Source: Actinomadura barringtoniae (lineage in GTDB: Bacteria > Actinomycetota > Actinomycetes > Streptosporangiales > Streptosporangiaceae). Taken from it: a DNA stretch of 64,000 nt. Positions within the stretch are counted from its first letter, which is position 1. The number at the start of each line of letters is the position of its first letter. The stretch is from contig NZ_JAGEOJ010000001.1 in the NCBI RefSeq assembly GCF_017573505.1, positions 744,001-808,000 of the forward strand, given 5' to 3'. The translations under genes were made by a program, and so were the position numbers. Of the stretch, positions 14,815 through 23,520 are shown piece by piece. Below the pieces are notes generated by a model that worked only from the letters and a program-made list of their open reading frames with translations, ran no database searches and was not told where the DNA came from.

Positions 14815-17556
14815 TCATGTCCCGGTGGCGAGAGCGGGCGTACGGGCCGGAGCCTTCGCCTCGGCCGAGCGCCTGCGGACCACGTACTTGCCGATCTCCC
14901 ACAGCGCGAACAGCGCGATCGCCGGAACGAGCGCCCATCCGAACTGCTCGGCGTCGATCTTCGTCGTGGACAGCAGCCGGTTGAAGACGTCCATCTGGGT
15001 GACCGCGACCGCGAGCACGAACTCCCCGAGGATCGCCCAGTTCATCTGCTTGCTGTCGAAGGTGTCGGTCGTGAGCGCGGTCGCGGTCTCGCTGCGGCAC
15101 TGCACCGCGGCGACGATCAGGCAGAGCGCGAACGAGGTGAACGCGATGGAGTTGCCGATCTTCGTGCTGTCGTAGAGGCTCTCGCCAATCTTGATCATGG
15201 ACAGCAGCCCGATCGTGATGGCGAGCCCCGACAGCCCAACCGTCACCATCACGCCCCTGGTCAGGACAGGTTCGCCGCGCGGCCGGGGCCGCCGCCCCAT
15301 GAGCCCCGGGCTCTCCTTGTCGAAGCCGAGCGCGAAGCCGAACGCCGCGTTCACGAAGAAGTGGATCCACAGCACCTGTGCCGGGTTGAACGGTTCGCCC
15401 TCGGCGATGTTGAACAGCGTCGCGCCGAGGAAGGTCAGCACGAACACCACCAGCAGCACCAGCACGAAGCGGATGTACTTGGTGAGGTTGTCGTAGATCT
15501 TGCGACCCTGCTCGACCGCGAACACGATCGTCGCGAAGTTGTCGTCCGAGAGGATCATGTGCCCGGCGTTCTTGGCGACCTCGGTGCCCGACCCCATCGC
15601 GATGCCGATGTCGGCGGCCTTGATGGCGGGCGCGTCGTTCACGCCGTCGCCGGTCATCGCCACCACGTCGCCCTTCTTCTTCAGGGTGTCGGCGAGCAGC
15701 ACCTTGTGCTCGGGCGCGACCCGGCCGACGACGCCGATGTCGTCGATGCGGGCGAGCCGTTCCTCCTCGGGCAGGGCGGCGAAGTCGGCGCCGAGGATCG
15801 CCTCGCCCTCGATGCCGACCTGCTCGGCGATCGCGGCGCCGGTGATGACGTCGTCGCCGGTGACCATCCGGACCCTGATGTGCGCGGCCTGCGCGGCCTC
15901 GACCGCGGCGCGGGACTCGTCGCGCGGCGGGTCGACCATGCCGACCAGGCTCGTCATCTGCAGCTCGGTCACATAACCGAGCAGGTCGCCGTCGGCGTCG
16001 AACGTGGCGGGGTCGATGTCACGCGTGGCGGCGGCCATCACGCGGTAGCCCTCGCCCTCCATGCGTTCGATGTGCGCGTCCGCCCGTTCGGCGAGCGCCT
16101 TGTCCCACGGGATGCTCGCGCCGCCGGACAGCGCGGTCGCGGCGTGCGAGACCACGGCGGGCGCCGCACCCTTGACGAAGCACCGCACGACCGGCGTGCC
16201 GGACGCGTCGGTGGTCCGGTTGAACGTGGCCATCAGCTTGTAGGTCGGGTCGAACGGCAGCGTCGCCAGGCGCGGCAGCCGTTCGTGCGTCGCGTCGATG
16301 TCCAGGCCCGCCTTGTGCGCGAGGACCAGCAGCGCGCCCTCGGTCGGGTCGCCGACGACCTTGCCGTTCACCAGCTTGGCGTCGCTGGCGACCAGGTACG
16401 GCAGGATCGCGTCCTCGATGCTCGGCGAGCCGCCGACCGGATGGTGAACGTTGCCGTCCAGCCCGTACCCGATGCCGGAGATCGTGTACCGGTCGCCCGG
16501 GTCGACGACCTCGACCGCCGTCATCTGGTTCATCGTCAGCGTGCCGGTCTTGTCGGAGTTGATCGCCGAGGTGAACCCCAGCGTCTCCACCGACGGCAGG
16601 TCCTTGACGATGGCGTTGCGCTTGGCGAGGTCGACGCCGCCGAGCGACAGGATCGTCTGGGTGACGGTCGGCAGCGCCTCGGGGATCGCCGCGATCGCCA
16701 GCGAGACCGCGCTGATGAACAGCGTGTCCCACGCGTCGCCGCGCGCCCGGCCGAGCACGAACATCACGATCATCGTCAGGCCCGCCGCGGCCGCGATCCA
16801 GAGCGTCAGCCGGTCCAGCTCCCTGGTGAGGGGCGACTCCTCCTTGGCGGTCGCCTCCAGCATCCCGGAGATCTTGCCGAGCTCGGTGTCCTGCCCGGTG
16901 CCGGTCACGATCATCAGGCCGCTGCCGTGCGTGACCGGCGTGTTCATGAACGCCATGTTGGTCTGGTCGCCGGGCCCGAGGTTGGTCGCGCCCGTCAGCG
17001 TCACCGCGTCCTTGGCGGCGGGCGTGCTCTCGCCGGTCAGCGCCGACTCGTCGATCTGCAGCGCGCTCGCGCTGACGATCCGGCCGTCGGCGGGCACCTG
17101 GTCCCCCGCCGAGATCAGCACGACGTCCCCGACCACGACCTCCTCGGCCGAGATCTCCGACTCCTTGCCGTCCCGCCGCACCCGCGCGGTCGCCTTCATC
17201 ATCGACTTGAGGGCGTTCATGGCGCTCTCGGCCTTGCCCTCCTGGCGCATCCCGATCACCGCGTTCAGGATGGTCAGGGCCACCAGCAGGATCGCGGTGC
17301 TCCACTCCTTGATGAGCAGCGACACCACGGCCGCGGCGATCAGGATGATCTGCATGTAGCTGCGGTACTGGGCGAGGAACTTGCGCCAGCCCGGCTCGGG
17401 CTGCTCCTCCGGCAGCGCGTTCGGCCCGTTCGCCGCCAGCAGCTCGGCGGCCTTGGCACCGGTCAGCCCGGCGGCCGGCGTCACCTGCAGCTCGCCGGCG
17501 ACCTCCTCGGGCGAACGCGTGTACCAGGCGGTCGCCTCCCGGGTCTGCGTCGTCAT
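14815..17556 (-). CDS. P-type cation-transporting ATPase (P2 type, Ca2+/Na+-like)
   Basis: A 913-residue protein; ATG 17556 overlaps the PPK2 stop by one base (TGATG). An N-terminal cation-ATPase domain (10-65) is followed by the actuator loop TGES (174-177), transmembrane 4 with PEALP (292-296), the phosphorylation site DKTGT (Asp335), a nucleotide-binding domain with KGAAP, the hinge TGDGVNDAPA and a C-terminal six-helix bundle. The order and length fit P2A/P2-type pumps rather than P1B heavy-metal or Kdp pumps. The ion is probably Ca2+ or Na+, but the motif PEALP (not PEGLP) leaves this open. The operon partners are PPK2 and SulP. Confidence 0.93.
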   Translation of the reverse strand: MTTQTREATAWYTRSPEEVAGELQVTPAAGLTGAKAAELLAANGPNALPEEQPEPGWRKFLAQYRSYMQIILIAAAVVSLLIKEWSTAILLVALTILNAVIGMRQEGKAESAMNALKSMMKATARVRRDGKESEISAEEVVVGDVVLISAGDQVPADGRIVSASALQIDESALTGESTPAAKDAVTLTGATNLGPGDQTNMAFMNTPVTHGSGLMIVTGTGQDTELGKISGMLEATAKEESPLTRELDRLTLWIAAAAGLTMIVMFVLGRARGDAWDTLFISAVSLAIAAIPEALPTVTQTILSLGGVDLAKRNAIVKDLPSVETLGFTSAINSDKTGTLTMNQMTAVEVVDPGDRYTISGIGYGLDGNVHHPVGGSPSIEDAILPYLVASDAKLVNGKVVGDPTEGALLVLAHKAGLDIDATHERLPRLATLPFDPTYKLMATFNRTTDASGTPVVRCFVKGAAPAVVSHAATALSGGASIPWDKALAERADAHIERMEGEGYRVMAAATRDIDPATFDADGDLLGYVTELQMTSLVGMVDPPRDESRAAVEAAQAAHIRVRMVTGDDVITGAAIAEQVGIEGEAILGADFAALPEEERLARIDDIGVVGRVAPEHKVLLADTLKKKGDVVAMTGDGVNDAPAIKAADIGIAMGSGTEVAKNAGHMILSDDNFATIVFAVEQGRKIYDNLTKYIRFVLVLLVVFVLTFLGATLFNIAEGEPFNPAQVLWIHFFVNAAFGFALGFDKESPGLMGRRPRPRGEPVLTRGVMVTVGLSGLAITIGLLSMIKIGESLYDSTKIGNSIAFTSFALCLIVAAVQCRSETATALTTDTFDSKQMNWAILGEFVLAVAVTQMDVFNRLLSTTKIDAEQFGWALVPAIALFALWEIGKYVVRRRSAEAKAPARTPALATGT

Positions 17557-18512
17557 CACTTGCCCCGCTTCCCGTTCGCGGCGTACGGGTCGGCCGGGAC
17601 CCCCTTCGGCGCCTGCTCGATCAGTTCCTTGCGCACCACCTCGAGGTCGTGGAGCTGCTGCTCGCCCACCTCGGGGTACTGCGGATCGATCTCGATGAGC
17701 GTGTGGGCGAGCACGGCCGCCGCGCAGATCCGCGCGAACCACTTGCGGTCGGCCGGGATCACGTACCAGGGCGCCCACTCGGTACTGGTCGCCGACAGCA
17801 TCCGCGAGAACGCCCGCTGGTAGTCGTCCCAGTGCTCGCGTTCGCGCGCGTCGGCCGCAGAGAACTTCCAGTTGCGCTCGGGAACGTCGATGCGCCGCAG
17901 GAACCGGGCCCGCTGCTCCTCCTTCGACAGGTTCAGGAAGAGCTTCACGACCTTGAACCCGTTGTCGCTGAGATGCCGTTCCCACTCGTTGATCTCGTGG
18001 TAGCGGCGCCGCCACATGCCCTTGCGCCGGGCCTCCGGCGGGAGCTTCTGCCGGTCGAGGATCTCCGGGTGCACCCGCGTCACCAGGACCTCCTCGTAGT
18101 GCGACCGGTTGAAGATCCCGATGTCGCCGCGCCGGGGCAGCTCGCGCGCGTACCGCCACAGGTAGTCGTGGTCGAGCTCCTCGGCCGAGGGCACCTTGAA
18201 GCCGGCCACGTGCACGCCCTGCGGGTTGACCCCGCTCATCACGTGCCGGATCGTCCCGTCCTTGCCGCCCGCGTCCAGCGCCTGCAGGCACATCAGCACC
18301 CCGTAGGTGTCCTGCGCGGCCAGCCGCCGCTGGTAGTCGGCGAGCAACTCGATGCCGGTCTGGAGCAGCTCGACGCCGTCCTTCTTCTTCTGGACGCCGG
18401 CCTTGAACGCGGGATCGAAGTCCCGGGCCAGATCCACCTTGGAGCCGGGCTTGACCCGCAGCGGCTTGATGAACTTCGCGATCCGCTTGGCCTGCTGTTC
18501 CCTCGTCACCAT
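17556..18512 (-). CDS. Polyphosphate kinase 2 (PPK2) family protein
   Basis: A 318-residue protein. It has the PPK2 Walker A variant LDAGGKDGTIRH (about residues 79-90), the lid/Walker B region FNRSHYEEVLVTRVHPE (about 133-150) and the conserved ERNWKFSAADAREREHWDDY segment. PPK2 enzymes transfer phosphate between polyphosphate and nucleotides; the class (ADP or AMP phosphorylating) cannot be fixed by eye. It sits 9 nt after the M48 protease and overlaps the P-type ATPase start, so local use of polyphosphate to regenerate ATP for the pump is an attractive but untested idea. Confidence 0.93.
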   Translation of the reverse strand: MVTREQQAKRIAKFIKPLRVKPGSKVDLARDFDPAFKAGVQKKKDGVELLQTGIELLADYQRRLAAQDTYGVLMCLQALDAGGKDGTIRHVMSGVNPQGVHVAGFKVPSAEELDHDYLWRYARELPRRGDIGIFNRSHYEEVLVTRVHPEILDRQKLPPEARRKGMWRRRYHEINEWERHLSDNGFKVVKLFLNLSKEEQRARFLRRIDVPERNWKFSAADAREREHWDDYQRAFSRMLSATSTEWAPWYVIPADRKWFARICAAAVLAHTLIEIDPQYPEVGEQQLHDLEVVRKELIEQAPKGVPADPYAANGKRGK

Positions 18513-18521
18513 GGGAGTCCC

Positions 18522-19337
18522 CTACTTGAGCAGTCCGTGTGCCGTGAGCCTCTCCAGCCGCCGCACCGTGTAGGGGTGCGACCGCGGCAGCTGCGCCAGC
18601 CACACCCAGAAGCCGCGGAGCCTGCGGCCCTGCTCGACCAGCTCCTTGACGTTGACGTCGGTCTCGGTGTGCCGGCCGGACGCCAGCACGACCAGCCCCG
18701 CCGCCCCGTCCGGCGCCACGTACGCCCCGTTGCGGTCGGCGGAGTACTCGCGCAGCCGCGACAGCAGCTGGCCGAGGATCGGGATGGGCTGGGAGTAGGC
18801 GACCGCGATCTGGTACCACAGCGCCACGTGGCTCAGCCTGATGTGGCCCATCTCGTGGCCGAGGATGAACCGCAGCCCCTCCCGGTTGCCGTGGTAGAGG
18901 TTGGCGAACAGCTCGTTCGACAGCACCACGTAGTCGTGGCCGGTCGCCTGCGCCGCGAACGCGTTCAGCGCCCCGTTGCCGTTCGCCAGGAAGATGTCCG
19001 GCCGCCGCCGCAGGCCCAGCTCGGACGCGAAGTCCTCGGCGGTCTCGTAGATCTCGGGGAACTGGCTCGGCGACAGCTCCACCGCCGTCCCCCGCGTCGA
19101 CGCCCGCTGCGTCTCGCGGATGACGATCAGGGCGGGCACCAGCAGCAGGAGGGCGATCAGCGCCCAGCGGATCGCGTCCGCCCACGCCGTGTCGGTCACC
19201 TTGTCCGGCAGCCAGGTCAGCACCGTGGCCGCCCGGATGATCCCCACGACGATCAGCACGTTGAGGACCACCATGAACACGAAGAACGGCATCTCGCCGC
19301 GCGTGCGCAACGTTCTGCGCGTCTTGTCCTGCGACAT
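18522..19337 (-). CDS. Membrane-bound M48-family zinc metalloprotease
   Basis: About 271 residues from ATG 19337 (MSQDKTRR). Two N-terminal membrane helices (about 17-40 and 50-70) precede a cytosolic protease domain with HEMGH near residue 147 and EYSADRNGAYVAPDG, which supplies the third zinc ligand. The end SHPYTVRRLERL is a usual M48 C-terminal motif. Relatives such as HtpX degrade damaged membrane proteins under stress. It is the first gene of the M48-PPK2-ATPase-SulP operon, which points to a shared membrane or ion-stress role. Confidence 0.9.
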   Translation of the reverse strand: MSQDKTRRTLRTRGEMPFFVFMVVLNVLIVVGIIRAATVLTWLPDKVTDTAWADAIRWALIALLLLVPALIVIRETQRASTRGTAVELSPSQFPEIYETAEDFASELGLRRRPDIFLANGNGALNAFAAQATGHDYVVLSNELFANLYHGNREGLRFILGHEMGHIRLSHVALWYQIAVAYSQPIPILGQLLSRLREYSADRNGAYVAPDGAAGLVVLASGRHTETDVNVKELVEQGRRLRGFWVWLAQLPRSHPYTVRRLERLTAHGLLK

Positions 19338-19367
19338 CCTGCGAGTCTGGCCCGCGCCGTATGACCC

Positions 19368-19394
19368 GGCCCTCACCTCATACGGGTGAGGGCC
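19368..19394 (-). terminator. Terminator hairpin after the HExxH/coiled-coil gene
   Basis: Arms GGCCCTCACC (19368-19377) and GGTGAGGGCC (19385-19394) pair perfectly over 10 bp around a 7-nt loop, starting 8 nt beyond the minus-strand stop at 19402. It lies just upstream of the M48 operon and separates the two units. No U-tract. Confidence 0.65.
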
Positions 19395-19401
19395 CGCCCT
19401 G

Positions 19402-20616
19402 CTAGGACGGCGTGGGCTGGGTGTCGTTGCGGTAGTTGCCGTCTCTGAACCAGGCGTAGAGCGCCACGGAGAACTTCCGGAGGCGTTCCGGGTCGGTGAT
19501 CCAGGCGGCGTACGCCTCGCAGTAGAACTCCTCGGGCTTGTCCGGCCAGGTCTGAGTGGCGTAGTCGGAGAGACCGGTCCCGGTCTTCTCTTTGAGCACG
19601 AAGGCGAAGAAGTTGGCGACCCGCGCCGTCATCGTGGTGCCCGCGACACGTTTGTGGTCAGCGGTCGCCTGGATGTGGGCTGCCTTGGCGGCTTTGTGCA
19701 CGGCCTCCCGCTGGTCGAACACGGTCTTGCGGGCCGTTGCCTGCTCGCCGCAGGCCGTCATCTCACTTAGTGCTTTCTTGAGGCGTTCCCCCAGGGGCCC
19801 GGTGGGGCTCCCGGCCTTGTCGGCCTTCTCTATCTCTTCCTGGAGCGCCTTCGCCGCCTCGGCCGCCTGGATGTGCTTCTCGTTGGCCGCCTTGTACGCG
19901 GCGTGGGCCTCCCGCTGGAGCTCCGCCGCCTTCGTGGCCTCCTCGAACTTCGCGGTGAGCCTGGCATAGGCGGCCCGGGCACCGTAGGTCGCGACGGCGT
20001 GACCGCACTCATGAGCGACGTCCCATTCTTTGGCCAGGTCGGCGACCGTGATCGTGGTGACGTTAATGCTGGTCTCGAAGAAGGCCGCCGTATGCCAGGT
20101 CTGGCCCGGTTTCGGCTTCGGCGTCGGCTGCTTCTTCTCCTCCAACTCCGAGACGCGCTTGATCACGATCCCCTTGAGCGCGGCCTGGTCGGGGCCGAGC
20201 TTCCCGAACACGAGCGCCATCAGGTCCAGAGACTCCACCGGCCACATCTTCGGCGCGCCCTGATCCGGCAGGACCTTCAACGGCTCGAAGACGACGACTC
20301 CCAGGCGTTCGATGGTCTGCCGCGAGCGGCTCACCGAGCCGACCGGCTCCGATGCGGTCTGCGGCGTCGACTTGGGTGCCGTCTGCGGTACGGGCTGTGG
20401 CTTCGGCGCCGGCTGCGGCGAGGACGGCGTCAGGGATGGTGGCTGCGACGGCGTCGGACCGTCGGGCGGTTTCGCCGGCGGCGGTCTGCCTGGCGCCTTC
20501 GGTGGCACCTTCGGCGCTACCCGGCTGGGCGCGGCCGGTTTGTCAGGGTCCTTCTTCCCCGGAGGGGGCGGCGGCTCCATGCGGTCACGGTACGACCGGC
20601 GCCGGACGGGTGGCAC
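19402..20616 (-). CDS. Pro-rich protein with HExxH motif split by a long coiled coil
   Basis: 404 residues from GTG 20616; an ATG 12 codons in is an alternative, and neither has a good ribosome-binding site. Residues 14-90 are extremely rich in Pro, Lys and Ala. Residues 98-200 form a globular lead-in. AHECGHAVATYGARAAY (201-217) is a zinc-metalloprotease-like HExxH. About 215-325 is a charged Ala/Lys/Glu-rich helical hairpin. EEFYCEAYAAWITDP (362-376) offers Glu367 as a possible third ligand. There is no signal peptide, so the substrate and location are unknown. Orphan metallopeptidase-like proteins of this type occur with secretion or toxin systems, but no such system is visible here. Confidence 0.65.
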   Translation of the reverse strand: MPPVRRRSYRDRMEPPPPPGKKDPDKPAAPSRVAPKVPPKAPGRPPPAKPPDGPTPSQPPSLTPSSPQPAPKPQPVPQTAPKSTPQTASEPVGSVSRSRQTIERLGVVVFEPLKVLPDQGAPKMWPVESLDLMALVFGKLGPDQAALKGIVIKRVSELEEKKQPTPKPKPGQTWHTAAFFETSINVTTITVADLAKEWDVAHECGHAVATYGARAAYARLTAKFEEATKAAELQREAHAAYKAANEKHIQAAEAAKALQEEIEKADKAGSPTGPLGERLKKALSEMTACGEQATARKTVFDQREAVHKAAKAAHIQATADHKRVAGTTMTARVANFFAFVLKEKTGTGLSDYATQTWPDKPEEFYCEAYAAWITDPERLRKFSVALYAWFRDGNYRNDTQPTPS

Positions 20617-20703
20617 TGCTCACAGGCGGCCGGTTCCGGGCACGGACTATTGGACGGCGCGTTAATATATACACGTACGTCTGTATGACACTGGGAGGCT
20701 CGC

Positions 20704-21654
20704 ATGACCGGCACTGCCCCCGTTCACTGGCCCGACGAGATCGACGACATCATCGGCGGCGACCAGGTCGTCGCCTTCGGGTACGTCACCCCCGCACGGG
20801 GGGTGGTGCTCACCCCCATGACCAACTTCGGGCTCCGCGACCGTGCGGGCGGGAACCTGACGCCGCTCAACAGCTCGGTCGCGATGTGGCGGAAGCTGCA
20901 GCGCATCCGGGAGAGCCCGCGGATCGCCATCGCGTACCACACGCGCACGCACTCCTACAGCGACCGGCCCGAGTACGTGCTGGTCCAGGGGCGTGCCTCG
21001 GTGTCGGAGTTCGACGACCGGGAGTGGCTGGAGCGGCATCGCGACAGCTGGGAACGGTTCGCGGGGCCGCGCGACGTGGGGCCGCTCTGGGAGCGGTACC
21101 TGCGCGTCTACCACTGGCGGGTCGGGATCGAGATCGCCGTGGAGCGGATGGTGGTGTGGCCCGACCTGGCGTGCGCTGCGGAGTACGAGGTGCTGGGCGG
21201 GTCCCTGCCGGGGATACCGGTGGAGCAGGCGGCGCCGAAGAAGGGGACTGGGCCGCGTGTGGACGCGGGGCGCGCGTTGCGGCATGCGGGGGTCGTGGAG
21301 AACCGCTTGTTGTCGTGGGTCGGCGATGACGGCTATCCGGTCATCCTTCCCGTGAACGGGGTGGGGGTCGGGGCGGCTGGTCTCGAGCTCGCGGCTCCGT
21401 CGGGGTGGGTGCCGCCGGGTGGGCGGCGTGCGGGCATGCTGGCCCACTCGTTCGCCCGCTATACGTACGGGCAGAACCTGCGCAAGTACACCGGCTGGAT
21501 GGAGTACGAGGACGACCGCCTGGTCTACGCGCCGCACACCAAGGCGGGCTACCACATCCCCTGGTCGCGTTCCGCCTACCGGCTGGCGGCCGGTTTCGGC
21601 ACCTGGCGCGGTTATCGGCAGGGGCGGCGGGCCGGTTACCTGCCTGCCGGCTGA
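20704..21654 (+). CDS. FMN-binding split-barrel-like protein, function unknown
   Basis: A 316-residue protein from ATG 20704, with GGGAGG 7 nt upstream. The first half reads like a pyridoxamine-phosphate-oxidase-type barrel (VVAFGYVTPARGVVLTPMTNFGLRD, SPRIAIAYHTRTHSYSDRPEYVLVQGRASV). The second half (from about residue 195, ENRLLSWVGDDGYPVILPVN) looks like a second related barrel with a Tyr/Arg-rich end. Nothing identifies a substrate. The upstream gap 20617-20703 is unusually AT-rich (TTAATATATACACGTACG) and holds interrupted ATACA/TGTAT half-sites, a possible operator. Confidence 0.6.
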   Translation: MTGTAPVHWPDEIDDIIGGDQVVAFGYVTPARGVVLTPMTNFGLRDRAGGNLTPLNSSVAMWRKLQRIRESPRIAIAYHTRTHSYSDRPEYVLVQGRASVSEFDDREWLERHRDSWERFAGPRDVGPLWERYLRVYHWRVGIEIAVERMVVWPDLACAAEYEVLGGSLPGIPVEQAAPKKGTGPRVDAGRALRHAGVVENRLLSWVGDDGYPVILPVNGVGVGAAGLELAAPSGWVPPGGRRAGMLAHSFARYTYGQNLRKYTGWMEYEDDRLVYAPHTKAGYHIPWSRSAYRLAAGFGTWRGYRQGRRAGYLPAG

Positions 21655-21659
21655 GGGCG

Positions 21660-23375
21660 CTAGTCCAGGCCGGGGAACTGCTGGATGCGGCTCTCCGCCT
21701 CGTCCAGTGAATGCTGAGCGCGGGTGAGGGTGCGCGAGCTGTAGGCGCCTTCGGAACGGGCGGCCAGCAGTTCGACGCGTTCGGCGGCCAGGATCGTCAC
21801 CATCAGCTCCAGGTACTGCTTGCGGGGATCCACGTCGGGCAGCGGGGAATCCTCGTCGTCATCGCCGGTCGGGATGCCGCGGAAGACGGTGTCCTCGCGG
21901 ACCTTCTCGACGACCTTGGGGGAATAGCCCTCCGTCACCTCGGGGTCGTCCAGCAGGGCGTCGATCTTGCCGCCCAGGTCGACCAGCAGGTCGGCGTACT
22001 CGGCGCGGTCGGCCTCGATGTCGTCGCCGGGGATCTTCACGGTACGGATGACCCTCGGCAGCGTCAGTCCCTGGACGAGCAGGGTGGTCACGGCGACGAC
22101 GAACGCGATGAGCAGCAGTTCGGAGCGGTAGGGGGTGTCGCCGGGCAGCGACTGGGCGGCGGCAACGGTGATCGCGCCGCGCATGCCCGCCCAGGCCAGG
22201 ATCACGCCGCCGCGCCAGCCGAAGCTCTCGTTGAGGTAGAAGCCGATGTCGGCCTGCTTGCGGGTGATCCGCTTGGTGGCCTGCACCTTGCGCCGCTCGG
22301 AGTAGCGCTCGTCCTCCGGCCCCCAGGCGTCGAGCCGGTCCTGCAGCTTCTCCAGCCTCGGCTTCAACTCGGCGGCGCGGCCGGTGTCGCGGCGCATCAT
22401 CGCGACCATCGGCGCCACGAACGCGACGCGCAGCACGACCACCAGGAGCGAGGCCAGGAGGCCGATCCAGACCGCGCGCGCGGTGCCGGAGCCCGCGTCG
22501 TCGATCAGGGTCTTCACCTGCAAGCCCATGAGCAGGAACAGCCCGCTCTCCAGGAGGAACGCGACCGTCCGCCAGTTGACCTCCTCGGCCAGCCGTTCGT
22601 GCGCACGCAGGTAGCGAGGGCCCTCATGGCCCGTCACCAGCCCGGCGACGACGGCCGCCAGCACGCCGGACGCGCCGAACTCCTCGGCCGGAACGAACGC
22701 CACGAACGGGACGACGAACGACATGGCCGTGTTGAGCACGGGGTCCTTCAGCAGCGCCCGGGCGCGGATGCTGACGTATCCCACCACCAGGCCGATCGCG
22801 ATGGCCATCACGACCGCGTAGACGAAGTCCCGGCCGACCTCCCACAGGTGAACGGTCCCGGTGATCGCGGTGACCGCCGAGCCGAGCAGCACCAGCGAGG
22901 ACGCGTCGTTCACCAGCCCCTCGCCCTCCAGGATCGTCACCAGCCGCGACGGCAGGCCGAGGCGCTTGCCGACCGAGGTGGCGGCGACCGCGTCCGTCGG
23001 GCTGATGACCGCGCCGAGCGCGAACGCGGCGGCCAGCCCGAGGCCGGACATCAGCGCGTTGAACATCACGCCCGAGCAGAGCGTGGTGACCACGACCAGG
23101 ACCACGGCCAGCCCGCCGATGGCCCTGAAGTTGCGGCGGAAGTCGATGGCGGGCATGCTCACCGCCGCCGCGTACAGCAACGGCGGCAGCACGCCGGTGA
23201 GGATCCACTCGGGCTCCACGTCGATCTCGGGCAGGCCCGGCGTGAAGCTCAGCCCGATCCCGACCACGACCAGCGCGAGCGGCGCGGCCACCCCGATCCG
23301 CTCCGACAGCGCCGCGACCAGCACGATCGCGACGATGCCCACCACGCCGATGAGTGTCAGTTCCATAGCCGTCAC
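21660..23375 (-). CDS. Na+/H+ antiporter, CPA1 family
   Basis: 571 residues (GTG 23375, or ATG 23366). About 12 membrane helices fill residues 4-440. The CPA1 ion-site region reads SPTDAVAATSVGKRLGLPSRLVTILEGEGLVNDASSLVLL (about 127-166). AWAGMRGAITVAAAQSLP lies near 390, and a cytosolic tail of about 130 residues carries an Asp/Glu-rich patch (GDDDEDSP). It should exchange Na+ or K+ for H+ across the membrane. It converges on the plus-strand gene ending at 21654 with a 5-nt gap. A second CPA1 antiporter lies at 45207. Confidence 0.92.
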   Translation of the reverse strand: MTAMELTLIGVVGIVAIVLVAALSERIGVAAPLALVVVGIGLSFTPGLPEIDVEPEWILTGVLPPLLYAAAVSMPAIDFRRNFRAIGGLAVVLVVVTTLCSGVMFNALMSGLGLAAAFALGAVISPTDAVAATSVGKRLGLPSRLVTILEGEGLVNDASSLVLLGSAVTAITGTVHLWEVGRDFVYAVVMAIAIGLVVGYVSIRARALLKDPVLNTAMSFVVPFVAFVPAEEFGASGVLAAVVAGLVTGHEGPRYLRAHERLAEEVNWRTVAFLLESGLFLLMGLQVKTLIDDAGSGTARAVWIGLLASLLVVVLRVAFVAPMVAMMRRDTGRAAELKPRLEKLQDRLDAWGPEDERYSERRKVQATKRITRKQADIGFYLNESFGWRGGVILAWAGMRGAITVAAAQSLPGDTPYRSELLLIAFVVAVTTLLVQGLTLPRVIRTVKIPGDDIEADRAEYADLLVDLGGKIDALLDDPEVTEGYSPKVVEKVREDTVFRGIPTGDDDEDSPLPDVDPRKQYLELMVTILAAERVELLAARSEGAYSSRTLTRAQHSLDEAESRIQQFPGLD

Positions 23376-23440
23376 ATTCTCGGGGTGACGATCAAGCTAC
23401 GGAACGTCGCCACGCGGGCGTTGGCGCTCCCTAGGGCGTC

Positions 23441-23520
23441 GTGCCCAGCGGGCCGGGGCCGTGCCTAGCGGGCCGGGGTCGGGCCTAGCGGGCCGGGGTC
23501 GGGCCTAGCGGGCCGGGGTC
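23441..23520 (-). repeat. 20-bp tandem repeat duplicating a gene's stop-codon end
   Basis: Four 20-bp copies (23441, 23461, 23481, 23501) of GGGCCTAGCGGGCCGGGGTC; two are identical and the outermost is the most diverged. On the minus strand each of the three best copies contains the PAR-stop end (CCCGGCCCGCTAG) of the binding-protein gene. The functional stop is at 23505-23507, and the other copies lie downstream. Confidence 0.9.

Noticed and set aside
15361..17823. 820-residue plus-strand open frame opposite the P-type ATPase
   Set aside because: No domain signal, and composition is typical of an antisense frame; the opposite strand has all P-type ATPase motifs.
17557..19185. Upstream extension of the P-type ATPase frame by about 540 residues
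   Set aside because: It overlaps PPK2 and M48 in another frame and is low-complexity; the ATPase starts at 17556.
20672..20692. Perfect TetR palindrome in the AT-rich promoter at 20.67 kb
   Set aside because: The ATACA and TGTAT half-sites are offset by an extra base around CGTACG, so symmetry is imperfect; kept only as a possible operator in the gene entry.
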